Numbered from the stretch's first letter, positions 1 to 11,639 are shown. The stretch is 64,000 nucleotides of DNA from Nannochloropsis oceanica (GCA_004519485.1 CP038116.1:310001-374000), one strand, 5' to 3'. Notes: generated by a model not told the origin, from the letters alone. Numbers and translations are program-made.

Positions 1-40
1 CGCCAATAAATATGTGTTGAACTTAAAATACAAACTTTTT

Positions 41-75
41 GTGTGTGTGTGTGTGTGCGCGCGCACGTGCGTGTG
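41..75. repeat. GT/GC dinucleotide microsatellite
   Basis: A run of GT repeats passes into GCGCGC and then imperfect GT. It is a simple repeat with no coding evidence. The rest of 1-540 holds only short overlapping frames on both strands with no recognisable protein, and is read as 3' flank of the gene that follows. Confidence 0.9.
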
Positions 76-540
76 GCAGGGGAAATGGGAGGAGAGCCCT
101 TTGTGCAAGCAAAAGAAACTAACCGTGATGCTTCTTAGAAGACCCCGCCTCGTTGTCGACAGGCGCCGCGTGATGATGCTGAGGGTGAGTCTTGGGGTGA
201 GTCGTGGGGCTCATGCTTCCTACTTTGATTGCTATACGCGACTGTAGAGCGTGGTGATACGGATGAGTTGGCTAACACATTAGTACGCCAGAAAAGCCAA
301 AAACAAAGCGCTTCGGAACAGCCTTCAGTCATCAAACCGAGTTCGGCTCCGAACAACTGCGAAAAAGCATGTGGACAGCTTCTTTCTTCGGGGCTACGTG
401 CGGACAATTTATCTTCAAAGAAAATAATATTTCTCTCCGCTCTCGGTATTTCAGTACTCATTCCTACTTTCCCCCTTCACTCCCTGCTCTGCCACACGTT
501 GTGACCGCCCTCCGCCCACCCCAAACCCCCAACCTCGAAA

Positions 541-2029
541 TCAAGCATGCCCAAGAATATGAGAAATCTCGTCATTCCATATCCACTTGTTGGCCGCCCA
601 CTTGACTCCATCCTTGACAGCACAAGAACCATGGAGACTGCGGTGGTCCAGGTCGCCATTAGGGAGCAAGGAGTAGAACATAATGACACTCCCTTCTTTG
701 GGCGGAGATCGCAGAGCGCCATGCATCCTCTCGCAATTGCGAAATTCGTGCATTTCCCCACGGCTATTGTAGAGCGGAAAGATAGTTTCCCCACCTGCAG
801 AGACGTCGCTTAGATACCACAGGACTGTGGCCATGCGATTTCGTTTGCCACCATCGATTAACTTTATAGTGTCAGGGTCCTTGGCATATAGACGACGATC
901 GAAGTAGTCATGGTGCGTATCATACCGCTGTGTATGCTCGTACCTCAACACCTGCACATCCTCCTGAAACGCAACCGGCTGACGCGTCAATCCGGCCACA
1001 CGACGATCGATTCGCTGCAGGCCTTCATGGCGTCTGGTGGGAAGGAAATGGGTGGAGCTTGTGCGCCACTCTGTGGCAGCCTTACCCTTATCGTGGTCCA
1101 TCAATTTTACCCCCGACTGCCTCATGTGAGGTTGGGCGGTCTCCCGGATATACTGACACTCCTCCGCCAGCAAGAAGCCGTCCACAGCGAAGACGAGGGG
1201 GGACATGGAGAGGGTCCGCATGTCGATGGAGCCTAGCCCGTCCAACTGGGTTACCCTTGTGATATGTCCTTCCCTTACCCCCGGCCAGATGAAGCGTCCT
1301 CCTTCATACAGCAATATGTCGTTTGCTCCTTCTTGCAGGTCAAGCAAGCTATCCACAGGCAGGCCCTGAGGGGTGAACATGGCCCAAGGCTGTTGCGTGT
1401 TGGGGGTCTCCATGCCTCGAGGGCCGCGGGGGTCACGGCGTCCGAACGGGGCTAGCATCAGCTCTTCTTCCAGAATTGTGCGCAGGCCTTGAAAGTCGTT
1501 GGCAGGCGCTGAAATTTCGGTTTGGGTGCCGTTTTGGCCGTCAATGAAGACGGTCGCGAAGAGGCCAGTGGGGCTGTGGAGTGGAGTGAGGCGGATGGGT
1601 AGGGGAGTTGTGTGAGTAGAAACTTCAATAGATTAAGACCAAAATGCTGATTACTTACGAATGCTGAATGCAGACCAAGTGCATACCGTGCACAGGCTGG
1701 GTGGCAAAGAGGTTCGAGATGGTACAGCCTACCAGGGATGGGCCCGTCGCGAACTTTGGGGTGGAGCCTTTGGCCAAAATGCGTCGGAAAGTGTCCATGA
1801 GTGTGTGAGAATCGTTCCTGTAGAAGTATCCCACTCCATAGCCCACCAAAGCTGCCCCCAAGGCACCGCACAGCATCGCCATGAAGCTGCCGTCGTACCC
1901 TCCTCCGCGTTTCGAGCCATTGCATTTTTGGAGCGGACAGCGGTGCAGGGCATGATCATGGTTGCTGCTGCCGCTTCTGCTGCTGCCGCATAAGTTCTTG
2001 TCGTTAATGATGCTGCTACTGGACTTCAT
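541..2029 (-). CDS. Membrane-anchored prolyl 4-hydroxylase (2-oxoglutarate/Fe(II) oxygenase)
   Basis: Two exons, 2029-1659 and 1573-541, are joined across an 85-bp GT-AG intron (donor GTAAGT). The frame is kept and gives about 467 residues. The C-terminal half matches the prolyl 4-hydroxylase alpha-subunit oxygenase fold: an HHD iron-ligand motif in THHDYF, and a distal His (SLHGSC) followed by the 2-oxoglutarate-binding Lys in DGVKW. Exon 1 carries one hydrophobic segment (MAMLCGALGAALVGYGVGY), so a type II ER/Golgi membrane anchor is likely, as in plant P4Hs. By family, the enzyme hydroxylates proline in secreted or wall glycoproteins. The start is the first in-frame ATG of exon 1. Sure of the family; substrate unknown. 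Confidence 0.88.
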
Positions 2030-2422
2030 TGTCGCGTCTTTCTTGGTTCACAGAGTCGTTCCCGTGGTTGCTGGGCCAGTTCAGTCCTCCAGAAAAAGTC
2101 TTCGTGGTCGTGCGCAGAATTTACCTGTCCAAGCAGTGTGCCGAGCAGTGTGACGCAGTAACTGTGGGAATGGCGAATGTGCTGGCCAAGTCTGTTTATA
2201 GCCTACTGTTTTGGGTCAGACATACGGGGACACAAGCTAGCTCTGTGTGTGGCTTCCAAGTCCCTGACCCATGTCTCCTCTTTTCAAATACGAGGGACAT
2301 ATTCGAGCTGCAAAGCACCTAAATCATCACTCTACCACCTCATTCCTCCCATTGATCACGTCCACTATCTATCTTGACCCATTCTATCCATTTACAGACT
2401 ACTCTTCCATATAACCAGGACA
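2030..2422. other. Divergent intergenic region
   Basis: This lies between the starts of the prolyl hydroxylase (-) and the cyclophilin (+). No ORF of substance or RNA gene was recognised. It presumably holds both promoters. Confidence 0.6.
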
Positions 2423-3946
2423 ATGGCTGTGTGGAAGCAAGTTTTATTCCTAGTGGCCTTCATTTCCACAGTCCAAGCCTTTCTCCCCGGGCAAAAAAAC
2501 AGGTACGCAGACGATCTTGTCCATGGAACAAAACGTGGAGGAGTGTGACTACGTGAAGTTTGGGTGTGAGGTTGTGAGGGTGTATCCGCATGGCTACAAC
2601 TTGGCCAAAGGCAGTACAGACCGAACGTTATATGATTGTTTATCAGATAAATGTGGGGTTGCAAGGTTTAGTCGTGAGGTCGAAACCCGTCCTCTGTGCG
2701 TGTCCCCCTTCATATCGCCCACCATAGCGCACGACGGAAGACGCTCGCCACTCTTGTACATCCGTAATTGCGTGTATAGCGGGACGCAATTCAAGTTGAG
2801 TGTGAGCGTGTGTTTTTTTTTCACTCTAAAAGGGTCGGGAGGGAACAGGCTCAGGAGGGCTGACTTCGCATGCGCTGGCATGGTCACAAGAGCATGGATG
2901 GACGTCAGGCATATTTAAGTAATTAACTTTCCGGGGGAAAATAGATACATAAGTGTCCACTCATCCTATAACTTTCCCTTTCCCCCACTTCAAATAGATT
3001 GGTCGTCACCCGCTGCGGTGGCGGCAGCAGTAGCCGCAACATTGTGCGACGAAGCTTGGCTATGGAGTACTTGGACGTGACTCTGCAAAAACCTATGGGC
3101 ATTGTGCTGGAGGAGAATGATCCAAAACTCCGTGGAGTGTACGTCAAAAGTCTTAGCCAAGGAGGGGCGGCGGCGGCCAGCGGAAAGATTCAGGCTGGCG
3201 ACCACCTTGTCGCTGTGCAAGGCGAGGTTGTCACTGGCAAGGACCTTGACATGGTCTTGGCGACGGTCGGGAACGCGCCGGCGGAAGGTGTGCAGATGAA
3301 GTTTTATCGCGGATCGCTTGGGGACGTCATTAATCCTCAAGTCTATTTCGATATTGATATTGGTGGCGATCGAGCGGGGAGGGTCACGTGCCGGCTGCGC
3401 AAGGATGTAGTGCCCAAGACTGCTGGTATGTTGTTCGATTCCATTGAATATTATGTTATGTATAGAGACAGATACATATATATGAACAAGAATTGTTTGC
3501 CTTCGTGCCATTCCAAATCTGACTTAATATCTCCGTAACCAAATTCAGAAAACTTCCGCGCCCTCTGCACTGGCGAGAAAGGCTTTGGTTACAAGGGATC
3601 GGCCTTTCACCGCGTCATTCCCGGGTTTATGTGCCAAGGTGGGGACTTCACCAGCGGCGACGGCCGTGGAGGCAAGTCTATTTACGGCGATAAGTTCGAA
3701 GATGAGTCCTTCGAGCTCACCCACGACGGTCCTGGTATCCTGTCGATGGCGAACGCGGGCCCGAACACGAATGGGAGCCAGTTCTTTTTGTGCACCGTGG
3801 AGACGCCCTGGTTGGACGGAAAGCACGTGGTGTTCGGACAGGTTACGGACGGTCTTGATGTGTTACAGAAGATTGAGGCGGTGGGAAGCCAGGTGGGAAA
3901 AACAGCGGTGCCAGTGGTGATAGCTGATTGTGGGCAATTGGCTTAG
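2423..3946 (+). CDS. Plastid-targeted PDZ-cyclophilin peptidyl-prolyl isomerase
   Basis: Three exons, 2423-2502, 2998-3425 and 3549-3946, keep frame across two GT-AG introns (495 and 123 bp) and encode about 301 residues. The N-terminus is a signal peptide ending in VQAFLPG, the Ala-Phe motif of heterokont plastid precursors. Next comes a PDZ-like module ([30 protein letters not shown]) at about residues 50-120. A cyclophilin domain fills the rest, with the hallmark [15 protein letters not shown], the catalytic Arg in that motif, NTNGSQFF and [10 protein letters not shown]. It isomerises X-Pro bonds during protein folding, probably in the plastid. The PDZ-plus-cyclophilin order is uncommon. 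The introns are inferred from frame and splice sites. Confidence 0.9.
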
Positions 3947-4361
3947 ACGAACGGGTGACAGACAGTGCTTGTCTTCCCTCAGTTCCACTTCAAGAAAATT
4001 GGTGCCAGATGCAGAGGGGAAGAAATTGCTACTCTTCCGGTCTACCACTTGTCAGATTGCGGTGTCCAGTTTCCGTCAAATTTGCTCGCATTTATCTTGT
4101 TATGAGGCGGCTTTTGTGAGTGTTCTTTCTCACAAGAGAGATCTGTTTTTACTTTTCACCCGTCCCGATGGGTTGATTTTTTCTTTTAGACCAAAGAAAT
4201 GAACATTAGTGTGTTTCCCTGAAATTGCACATCACGTCACTTCGTAGATTAATATAATAATTTTTTTTCATTCCTTTATTTCGTTCACAACATCTCAATT
4301 TCCCTTAGGTTTCCCTGGGTTCTCAGATATTTGTTGGTCAGTGACTGGCATTTTTCTTCAT
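3947..4361. other. Convergent intergenic region
   Basis: This is 3' flank shared by the cyclophilin and the G-patch gene. It is AT-rich and T-rich, with no gene seen. Confidence 0.6.
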
Positions 4362-5393
4362 TCACTCACAATCCTTCTTTCTTTTGCTTTTCTTCTTACC
4401 TCCAGTAGATAAAACTTTCGCCTCCGATGTCTTTGCCTTCTCCTCTCTTCTCTTTCGTTTTGTGGCTTGTTTCTGCTCCGCTCGCCCTTCCTTGCTGTCA
4501 GTATCCTCGTCTTGCCGCACCATTTCTTTTTTACTCTTCTTGGTTGTTTCCTCCTTTTTTCCGTCTTCCTTCGCTTCTCCACCACTACAACTATTAATAC
4601 AAATGCTGTTGCGACGCTCCCTCTTTTTCTTATTCCTCTTTTCCTTCGTCCTACTGCCCATATCATCACTTTTTTTACAAGCTCCACTCGAAGCACCAGC
4701 CAAAGCTGACCATAGCGAAGGCGCCTCCCCTCTGCCCTCCCCAGATCCCTGGCTCGATGGTGTCGCATCTACACATCTAATCCCAAGAATAGCTTGCATG
4801 TCATGCGCGCTGTATTTCCGGATGTTCTTACTCTGCAGCAACTTGGGATGCCGCAAGAGCCCTGAAGCCGTTCCTCCCCCTTCCTTCTTCCTGCTCTTGT
4901 TGCCCCTCTTCTTTTCTTTCTGCTCCCACTTCTTTTGTGCCGCTTCCCGTTGCCCCCCGTAGTGGGCATTCAGTTTGCTGAGAACGCTGTCAAAGCTGGC
5001 GGAGGCCTCTGTCCAGCCTGCGTTCCCTGTTTCGTCTTTGACGCTGCCCAAGCCAGCGTTGTCCACTTTCTTGCTCACGGTCAAGTGCTTGGCATTCCCC
5101 TGTAGCTCCCTTCCCAGACCCCTTCCATCGCTCCAACCCATCTTCATCATCATTTGGAAGCCGAAGCTTTTGGCCTTGCCTGGTTTGATTGGGCGATGGG
5201 TGGTGGGGATGAGGAGAGGGTCAGCGGGGTATGCTGATGGCTAAGGCAGCCTTCCCGACAGAGACCATAGTACATTATTATTATGCCTCCACATCCAGTC
5301 TCTTAATCAATTTATCCATTTACCTTGGGCCCAGTGCTGGTTCAGCGTGTCTTGCGTTGGCCCTACCAATGCTTGCAAGATGCCATCCGCCAT
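4362..5393 (-). CDS. G-patch domain protein, PINX1/GPATCH4-like
   Basis: Exon 1 (5393-5324) encodes MADGILQALVGPTQDTLNQHWAQ. Exon 2 (5233-4362) follows after a 90-bp intron with consistent phase, for about 313 residues. A G-patch lies near residues 45-85 (GFQMMMKMGWSDGRGLG, then NAGLG). After it come a Lys/Glu/Arg-rich tail and basic clusters, including a short motif around HDMQAILGIR. This layout (N-terminal G-patch, then long basic low-complexity tail) is that of nucleolar G-patch proteins such as PINX1 and GPATCH4, which activate DEAH helicases in ribosome biogenesis. The choice between those two is not resolved. It is divergent from USP7. Confidence 0.82.
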
Positions 5394-5443
5394 GATTTTG
5401 GGGGGGGGCAAATAGTCGGCTTCCAGATAGTTGCGTGTGCGGC

Positions 5444-5501
5444 GGGCGGATCCTTATAATGAATGGAGTAGTGGGCGGATCCTTATAATGAATGGAGTAG
5501 T
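5444..5501. repeat. Perfect 29-bp tandem duplication in a divergent promoter region
   Basis: Two exact head-to-tail copies of a 29-base unit occupy 5444-5472 and 5473-5501. Each contains GGATCCTTATAATGAATGG. They lie between the G-patch gene start (5393, minus) and the USP7 start (5931, plus). A G-run sits just upstream at about 5400. The rest of 5394-5930 has no gene. Confidence 0.95.
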
Positions 5502-5930
5502 GGTAAAGCGAGGAGTGAGGCCGATTAGATGGTTGGTGGGCGCCTGGTTGGATTGTGTGTATCTACGGGGCTGTGTATACGTGCAGGCTGGGGGTGTCAA
5601 TGGTGGGGGTGGGGTGGAATGAGAGCGGAAGGGGTCCTGCCACACAAGGGGTGAAGCAAGCCCCAAAAATGAACTCATAATTCCGATCACACCCTGGTCC
5701 AGCCTTGTCATGTAGGAAGCGGGGCCAAGTTTTGGCCGCATATCTTGTGAGCGACATGCACGCAAGCGAACTCCCCAATTCTTCGTCCTCAATTTCAATG
5801 CAATCGCCCGTGTACTAGGTAAGGCACTTACGAACCCATATATATTTTTCCCTCTTTCCTTCTCCATACAGCCAGCACCACGCGTGACAGGAACGCCTGA
5901 ATTTCCGAGGCAAGTTTCTAGCGACTGCTG

Positions 5931-8900
5931 ATGCCTCCTGTGGGATCCACCTCGCCGGTCCGGAAGCCTGCAGCGCTAGGCAAGCCTCAGGAGGAGACAG
6001 CTGACTTTCACCCAGACCAGGGCGGCAACGGAGCCATGCATTCCCCCGAGGCACGACACAAAGTTATGGAGATGAAGATGCCACCACAAAGTGGGTGTGG
6101 GGGTATCCAACGGGCCCTGGACACGGAGGAAGGAGAAGCTGACGTGATGACAAATCCGATGGAAGGTGCCAATGCCAGTCCCATCGCCGCCACCACCACG
6201 GAGCCCGCCGTCGTTCCGCCTGCAAAAGAAAAGGCTGTTGTGGACGCAGACGTGGACAACGACAGTGTTTTTCCGAGTTCCGAGGACGTTGCGGTGGGGC
6301 AGGTGGTGGTGGCCTGCGTCAAGCCTGGCATGCTGAAGTTCACCGCCGCCTTGCCTGCCCCCGACCTAGCCGACTACGCAGCAGCGAAACTGCGAGCGAA
6401 AGACACAGACACGTACAAATGCGTGACTTCCTGGGTGCAAGACGCGCGGGGGTACTCCTGGCGGCTCATGTATTTTCCCTATGGCAACCACAAAGACATG
6501 TGCTATTCAATCTACCTCGAGATCGACCCCTCCAACCCCGAGCATCCCCCACCCAACCCCTACTGCCGTCGCTGGGTCAGATTCACCTTGCGCGATCGCT
6601 CACCCAAGCCGTATCACACTGAAGTTCTTAATCATGAATATACGCTTAATAGCACGGATTGGGGGTCGCCGAAATTTTTGACGGAAGAAGTGCTGAAAAA
6701 ACAAAATCCCTCGTTTATGACGGCGGATGAACGAATTTTGGTGGATGTGAGCATTCAGGATTTAAGTGGCTATAGGAATTTGGAAAATTATGACTCGGCT
6801 AAGGAGACGGGCATGGTGGGGTTGAAGAATCAGGGAGCCACGTGTTACATGAACTCGCTGTTACAGTTTCTGTGGAGCTTGCGGAGTTTGAGGAGGGCTG
6901 TGTACGCGATGCCGACAGAGGGGGAGGATAAGGGCAGGAGCGTGGCGTTGGCGCTGCAGAGGGTCTTCTTTCGATTGCAGACAGAGAGTAAGGCGGTGAG
7001 TACAAAGGAGCTGACGGGGGCATTTGGCTGGAATATTCGTGAGAGTAATGTGCAACAGGATGTGCAGGAATTGAACCGGGTGTTGTGTGACCGTTTGGAG
7101 GAGAAGATGAAGGGGACTCGTGTTGAGGGCACGGTGAAGGCGTTGTTTGGCGGAAAGACGAGACCGACCACGAGGTGTTTGAATGTGGAGTGTCAGAGTT
7201 CACGGGAGGAGGAGTTTTATGACGTCCAATTGGATGTGAAGGGATATCCGACTTTGAAGGATTCACTGGACGCCTTCGTGAGGCCCGAGATGATGGTTGG
7301 GGCGGATCAGTACGATGCGGAGGGGCATGGCAAGCAAGACGCGGAACGATTTACACGCTTTACGGAGTGCCCGCCGGTTCTAACTATTCATTTAAAGCGG
7401 TTTGAGTATAATTTTCATACTGGGGCGATGGTGAAGGTTAACCAGAGGTTTCTCTTTCCGACTTCGCTTGATTTGTCCCCGTACCTTGCGAAGGAGGAAC
7501 AGCAGCTCTTAGGGGAGAGAGTGGCACTTCCTTATTGTCTTCATTCGGTGTTGGTTCATAGTGGGGATGTGGACGCGGGGCATTACTACGCCTATGTCCG
7601 GCAGGATGACCGGCTGGGTTTCCCACAGCAAGATGCTGCTGCAGCAGCAGCAGTAGAAGCAGCAGCAGCAGAAAAGGCGGTGGCAGGCGAGACTATGCAG
7701 CCAGGAAATGCTAAGTGGTTTAAGTATGATGATGATGTTGTGACGAGGATACCGGAAATAGACATGCTTGAGGACAGTTTTGGACCCCCACTGGACGAGG
7801 GAGGGAGGGAGGGAGGGGTGGGTGGTTGTACAGGGGGAGGTATCAAGGGTTTGACTAATAATAAGGCGAGTAGTGCTTATATGCTTGTGTATGTACGAGA
7901 GGCGGCGTGGGAGGAGGTGATGAAGCCAATTGATGAGGGGGATATTCCGAAGGGGTTGGTGGAAAGGTTCAAAAGGGAGAAGGAGGAGGTGGAGAAGAAG
8001 GCGAGGGAGGTGAGGGAGCAGCATTTGTATACCACAGTGGAATTATTGCAGGAAGCGGATGTCCGGGCGTTCAGGCATTATATTAACGAACGAGAGCTTG
8101 TCACGGACTTTGTGTCTATGCGCTATGGACATGATAAACTCAAGCAGCGTTCCCACATTCTCCCTCCTCTGACGCGCTCACGGGGCGGAGACCTCCCCGC
8201 CTTGCCACATCCAGCCTTGCCCCCCGTGGTGAAGGTTAGGAAGGAGGAGCCTGTTGCGGCGATCATGCTACAAGCGAGGGATGTGTTGGGCATTCCTTTG
8301 CATCAACAACGGCTCTGGTGTCTGACTTCGAGGCAGAATCACACCCTGCGGTTGGATACGGCCCTGGTCATGCAATCTGAGGAAGGAGGTAGGAAGGAAG
8401 GGGGGAAGGGAGAGGCGGATAAACCTGAAACGGTAGTGCCTGCGGAAGACGTGTCACTTTATTTGCAGATGCCGGCGGAGCGGCTGTTGGAGTGCGACAA
8501 AAGCTTCACGGCCGTTTATGTCGAGGACTTGGGAGAGGAAGGGATGGATGGCGAGGAAAGGGAGGAGGAGAAGGTGGTCGAAGTGGAAAAGGAGAAGAAA
8601 GAACAAAAGGAGGAAGAGGGCTTTCTGCGGTCTAGTGGGAAGACGAAACGTGGCGAGAATAAGGAGGGGGTAGAAGATGAATGCGCATCTTTGAAGAAGC
8701 GAGTCAGAACGGAAGACAAGACGCGCTCTCTTTATCTCTCTTCTGGAGGTGCAGCGCGAGCTGGCGAGCGAGTTCAAACAGTGGAAGAGCTAATGAAATT
8801 CTTGAAGCTCTACCCTCCTATACCCCTCCCTCCCAACTCTGTCTTCATTTTTTTCAAGGCATACCGACCTAAGGCAGCAGCAGTGGAGGCAAGCGATCCA

Positions 8901-11111
8901 TTGACCTACCTTTTTTCCATGCATCTCCCCCTCAGTATCACAATCCGAGAGGTTCTGAATCGTCTCCGACCACGCATAAGCTGGATGCCGGAAGAAGATG
9001 AGGCGGTAGAGCTCCACGAAGAGATCACACCCGGGAAAGTAGACCTGCTCAAGCTTGAGAGCACGCTGGAAGCAAACGAAATCCTGACCGGCGACATTCT
9101 GATCCTGCAGCTCGCCCTCCCTCCCTCTCCTCCTCCGCCACTCTCTTCCTCCCTTTCCTTGCCTGGGCGAATCGCAATCTCCGACGCGTCTGCTAATGGC
9201 AAAAACGATCATGGAGACCCCCCCCCCCCAACGCGCATCCTCTCTCCCTCCCTCGCCCATGTCACACCCGCCACCACCATTACCATCTCCGGAGCCGACA
9301 AAGCAGTCAAATCTGCCCAGGAGAAAGACACAGACTTCAGATACAACCTTCCGGGCCTTCCCCTCCGTGCCTGCCACTACCTCTCCTACCTCGTCAAACG
9401 CCGAGTTTTCCGCATGCGCCCTTACGGCTCAGCAGAAGAAAATGTACTCCAGCGCTGTAAGGCTGACCTTGCCGCTGCTGCTGTTCCCGGCAAGGTTGAG
9501 GTGGTGATGAAGGGAGGGAGGGTGAGGGAGTTGGTGATGGAGGCGGGGAGCGACTGGAGTTATCAGATGTACCAGCAAGTGATGGGAGGGTTTTTGAGGG
9601 GCGAGGGGCTGGAGGGGGAAGGGTCGGGTTGCATTCGTTTTCATTTGTCGGATTTGAGCGGGGAGGGGCCAAGTAAGATGGTGAGGCCGTTGCCGAGCTT
9701 GAATCAGGTGCAGCGATGGGGGAGGCAAAATTCGATTGCGGGGTCGTATTTATTTGCTGTGGATGATCAGACTCCGTACCGGGAGGAGGTATTGTACTTT
9801 GAGTTGATGCCGTTTACGATTGCGGAGATGGATCGGTATTTAGTGAGGGATGTAGTGTTGCATGACGCTAGGTTGCGGAAGAGGGCAGGAAGGAGACTGC
9901 AGCAGGTAAGAGCGGGGGAGGAAGGGGTAGAGGTCGAGGCGGTGGGAGTAAGGATGAATGGGAATGGAGGAAGCGGGGCTGAAGGAGCAGGAGAAGGAAG
10001 AGGGATAAGTCGTGGCTTTTGTCGGGCCCAGGGAAAGAGCTTCAAGGCGGTTTGGACCGAGTTTTTGCCGCCGGCAAAGGCTAAGCGGCCCGCTTACACG
10101 AAGCAAAAAGATGAAAAGGACGAGGGCGAGGGACGAGGGGAGAAAGAGAAGAGAAAATCGACGGAAGAGCCTACGGCGGAAATTGCGGGGGATGAGGAGG
10201 AAGAGCTGCCGCTGGTGCTGTCGGTGCTAGTGCCGAGAGAGGGCACAGCGGGCGACCTGCTCGTGGCGATGGAGGAGGCTTTAGGGTTAGGGTCGGGAGG
10301 CAAAGAAGGGCAGAGGGAAGCGGAGGGGGAGGACCTCAATTTGGAGCTGGAGCTGTTGGACACGAATCATTGCAAGGTTCGGAAAGTTTATGAAGAGGAC
10401 AGTCCTGTGCGGGATTTGCCTGAAACCCCACTGACGGCCCGAGGGGGGATCATTGGATCAGGGACTCTTTTGAAAGCAGTCGTGCATGCCCTAGACCGCC
10501 AAGAACGACATCTGACCCAACTCCTTCGCTCTCAGAAGGAAGGAGGTGCGAAAGCGGAAGCAGTTGAGAGCGAGGTCAAGCCCGACTCCACCCCTTCCGT
10601 CTCTTCCTCCTCCTTTGAGACCCTCCTCCCCCTCCAAATTAACTTCCTCAACATGGGAGCAGACCAGCCCCGACCTCTCCACAACGCCCCCACCACTCTA
10701 CTCGGCACCATCCACCCTGTCGGTCTACCACTCCTAACCGCCCTTTTTGGCACTGATTCCTGGGAGGACTTCCTTGCTCGTCTTGCAGGCAAGGTGGGTC
10801 GTCCTGTAGAAACTTTGAAAAATTGGACGCCTGTTTTGGAGCTCGGCAAAAAACTCTATCACTTGCCTATGCAGGTGCAGGAGGAGGGGGAGAAAGGGAA
10901 AGGGTCGTTTTTGAGGGCACTTGTCAGTACTTACGGCGAGGGGGTGAAGGATTTTGTGGGGAAGAGCACGCGGTGTAGTGGGTTGGAGAAGCTGCCGACT
11001 TTGACGTTTCTGGCGGCGGAGCCCGTAGGCGTGCGTCCAGACCAGCTCATGGGGGGGATCCACAGGCGGTCGCGGCGGGCGGAGCAGGGGATTAGGATTC
11101 GACAGGGTTAG
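5931..11111 (+). CDS. USP7/UBP12-type ubiquitin-specific protease
   Basis: A single-exon gene of 1726 residues. A MATH domain (about residues 134-255, with WRLMYFPYGN) precedes a USP catalytic domain. The Cys box is GLKNQGATCYMNSL with the nucleophile at Cys305. The His box is DAGHYYAYVR with His551. KWFKYDDDVV follows. Long C-terminal ubiquitin-like modules fill the remainder, as in USP7 and plant UBP12/13. It removes ubiquitin from proteins in nucleus and cytoplasm. It is longer than human USP7 (about 1100 residues). The excess is Glu/Lys/Gly-rich linker (around 8520-8700 and 9900-10320) and an Ala-rich insert near 7635-7680 inside the catalytic domain. Those linkers could hide small unspliced introns, but the frame stays open throughout. 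Confidence 0.93.
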   Translation: MPPVGSTSPVRKPAALGKPQEETADFHPDQGGNGAMHSPEARHKVMEMKMPPQSGCGGIQRALDTEEGEADVMTNPMEGANASPIAATTTEPAVVPPAKEKAVVDADVDNDSVFPSSEDVAVGQVVVACVKPGMLKFTAALPAPDLADYAAAKLRAKDTDTYKCVTSWVQDARGYSWRLMYFPYGNHKDMCYSIYLEIDPSNPEHPPPNPYCRRWVRFTLRDRSPKPYHTEVLNHEYTLNSTDWGSPKFLTEEVLKKQNPSFMTADERILVDVSIQDLSGYRNLENYDSAKETGMVGLKNQGATCYMNSLLQFLWSLRSLRRAVYAMPTEGEDKGRSVALALQRVFFRLQTESKAVSTKELTGAFGWNIRESNVQQDVQELNRVLCDRLEEKMKGTRVEGTVKALFGGKTRPTTRCLNVECQSSREEEFYDVQLDVKGYPTLKDSLDAFVRPEMMVGADQYDAEGHGKQDAERFTRFTECPPVLTIHLKRFEYNFHTGAMVKVNQRFLFPTSLDLSPYLAKEEQQLLGERVALPYCLHSVLVHSGDVDAGHYYAYVRQDDRLGFPQQDAAAAAAVEAAAAEKAVAGETMQPGNAKWFKYDDDVVTRIPEIDMLEDSFGPPLDEGGREGGVGGCTGGGIKGLTNNKASSAYMLVYVREAAWEEVMKPIDEGDIPKGLVERFKREKEEVEKKAREVREQHLYTTVELLQEADVRAFRHYINERELVTDFVSMRYGHDKLKQRSHILPPLTRSRGGDLPALPHPALPPVVKVRKEEPVAAIMLQARDVLGIPLHQQRLWCLTSRQNHTLRLDTALVMQSEEGGRKEGGKGEADKPETVVPAEDVSLYLQMPAERLLECDKSFTAVYVEDLGEEGMDGEEREEEKVVEVEKEKKEQKEEEGFLRSSGKTKRGENKEGVEDECASLKKRVRTEDKTRSLYLSSGGAARAGERVQTVEELMKFLKLYPPIPLPPNSVFIFFKAYRPKAAAVEASDPLTYLFSMHLPLSITIREVLNRLRPRISWMPEEDEAVELHEEITPGKVDLLKLESTLEANEILTGDILILQLALPPSPPPPLSSSLSLPGRIAISDASANGKNDHGDPPPPTRILSPSLAHVTPATTITISGADKAVKSAQEKDTDFRYNLPGLPLRACHYLSYLVKRRVFRMRPYGSAEENVLQRCKADLAAAAVPGKVEVVMKGGRVRELVMEAGSDWSYQMYQQVMGGFLRGEGLEGEGSGCIRFHLSDLSGEGPSKMVRPLPSLNQVQRWGRQNSIAGSYLFAVDDQTPYREEVLYFELMPFTIAEMDRYLVRDVVLHDARLRKRAGRRLQQVRAGEEGVEVEAVGVRMNGNGGSGAEGAGEGRGISRGFCRAQGKSFKAVWTEFLPPAKAKRPAYTKQKDEKDEGEGRGEKEKRKSTEEPTAEIAGDEEEELPLVLSVLVPREGTAGDLLVAMEEALGLGSGGKEGQREAEGEDLNLELELLDTNHCKVRKVYEEDSPVRDLPETPLTARGGIIGSGTLLKAVVHALDRQERHLTQLLRSQKEGGAKAEAVESEVKPDSTPSVSSSSFETLLPLQINFLNMGADQPRPLHNAPTTLLGTIHPVGLPLLTALFGTDSWEDFLARLAGKVGRPVETLKNWTPVLELGKKLYHLPMQVQEEGEKGKGSFLRALVSTYGEGVKDFVGKSTRCSGLEKLPTLTFLAAEPVGVRPDQLMGGIHRRSRRAEQGIRIRQG

Positions 11112-11639
11112 TTAGATGAATTAATGAAAGGAAAACGAAAACTGCCAGATTAGGTCATAAGGGAAAGTAAAGAGTGACATAAATTAGCTAAGAAAACATT
11201 TTAGGAAGAGAGGACAGAAGAGGAGGAAGTGGTAGTGTGAGGGCGACAGTCGCCAGCCAAACAGAGTGGATAGGTGTACATCACCTCGTGTCCCAGTGTC
11301 GTCCATATTAATGTAGACACACACCCCATCCACCACAAAGCAGGCATTTACTGCAGGAACAAAATGAACAAATACGTATGGGAGAAAAAATGGAAGAAAA
11401 TAGTGAGACCATGTGATATTAGTCAGAGGCATTGGCGGGAGGAACACGTGAAGACTTATTTATTGCGCACGCAGTTATTTTCTTTTCCCTTCCTGTACTT
11501 GTTCTACTCCTCAATGATTAAGTGAATCGATACAACGCCATTATCCACCTGGCTACTCGACTTAGTGGCTAGCGCTTGGTGAGCACACCTATATCTCTTT
11601 TCAATTCCTTCTCTTCAGTTTTCTTTTCACTCCTTCACT
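11112..11639. other. Convergent intergenic region
   Basis: 3' flanks of USP7 and aspartate carbamoyltransferase. No gene or structured repeat seen. Confidence 0.6.
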
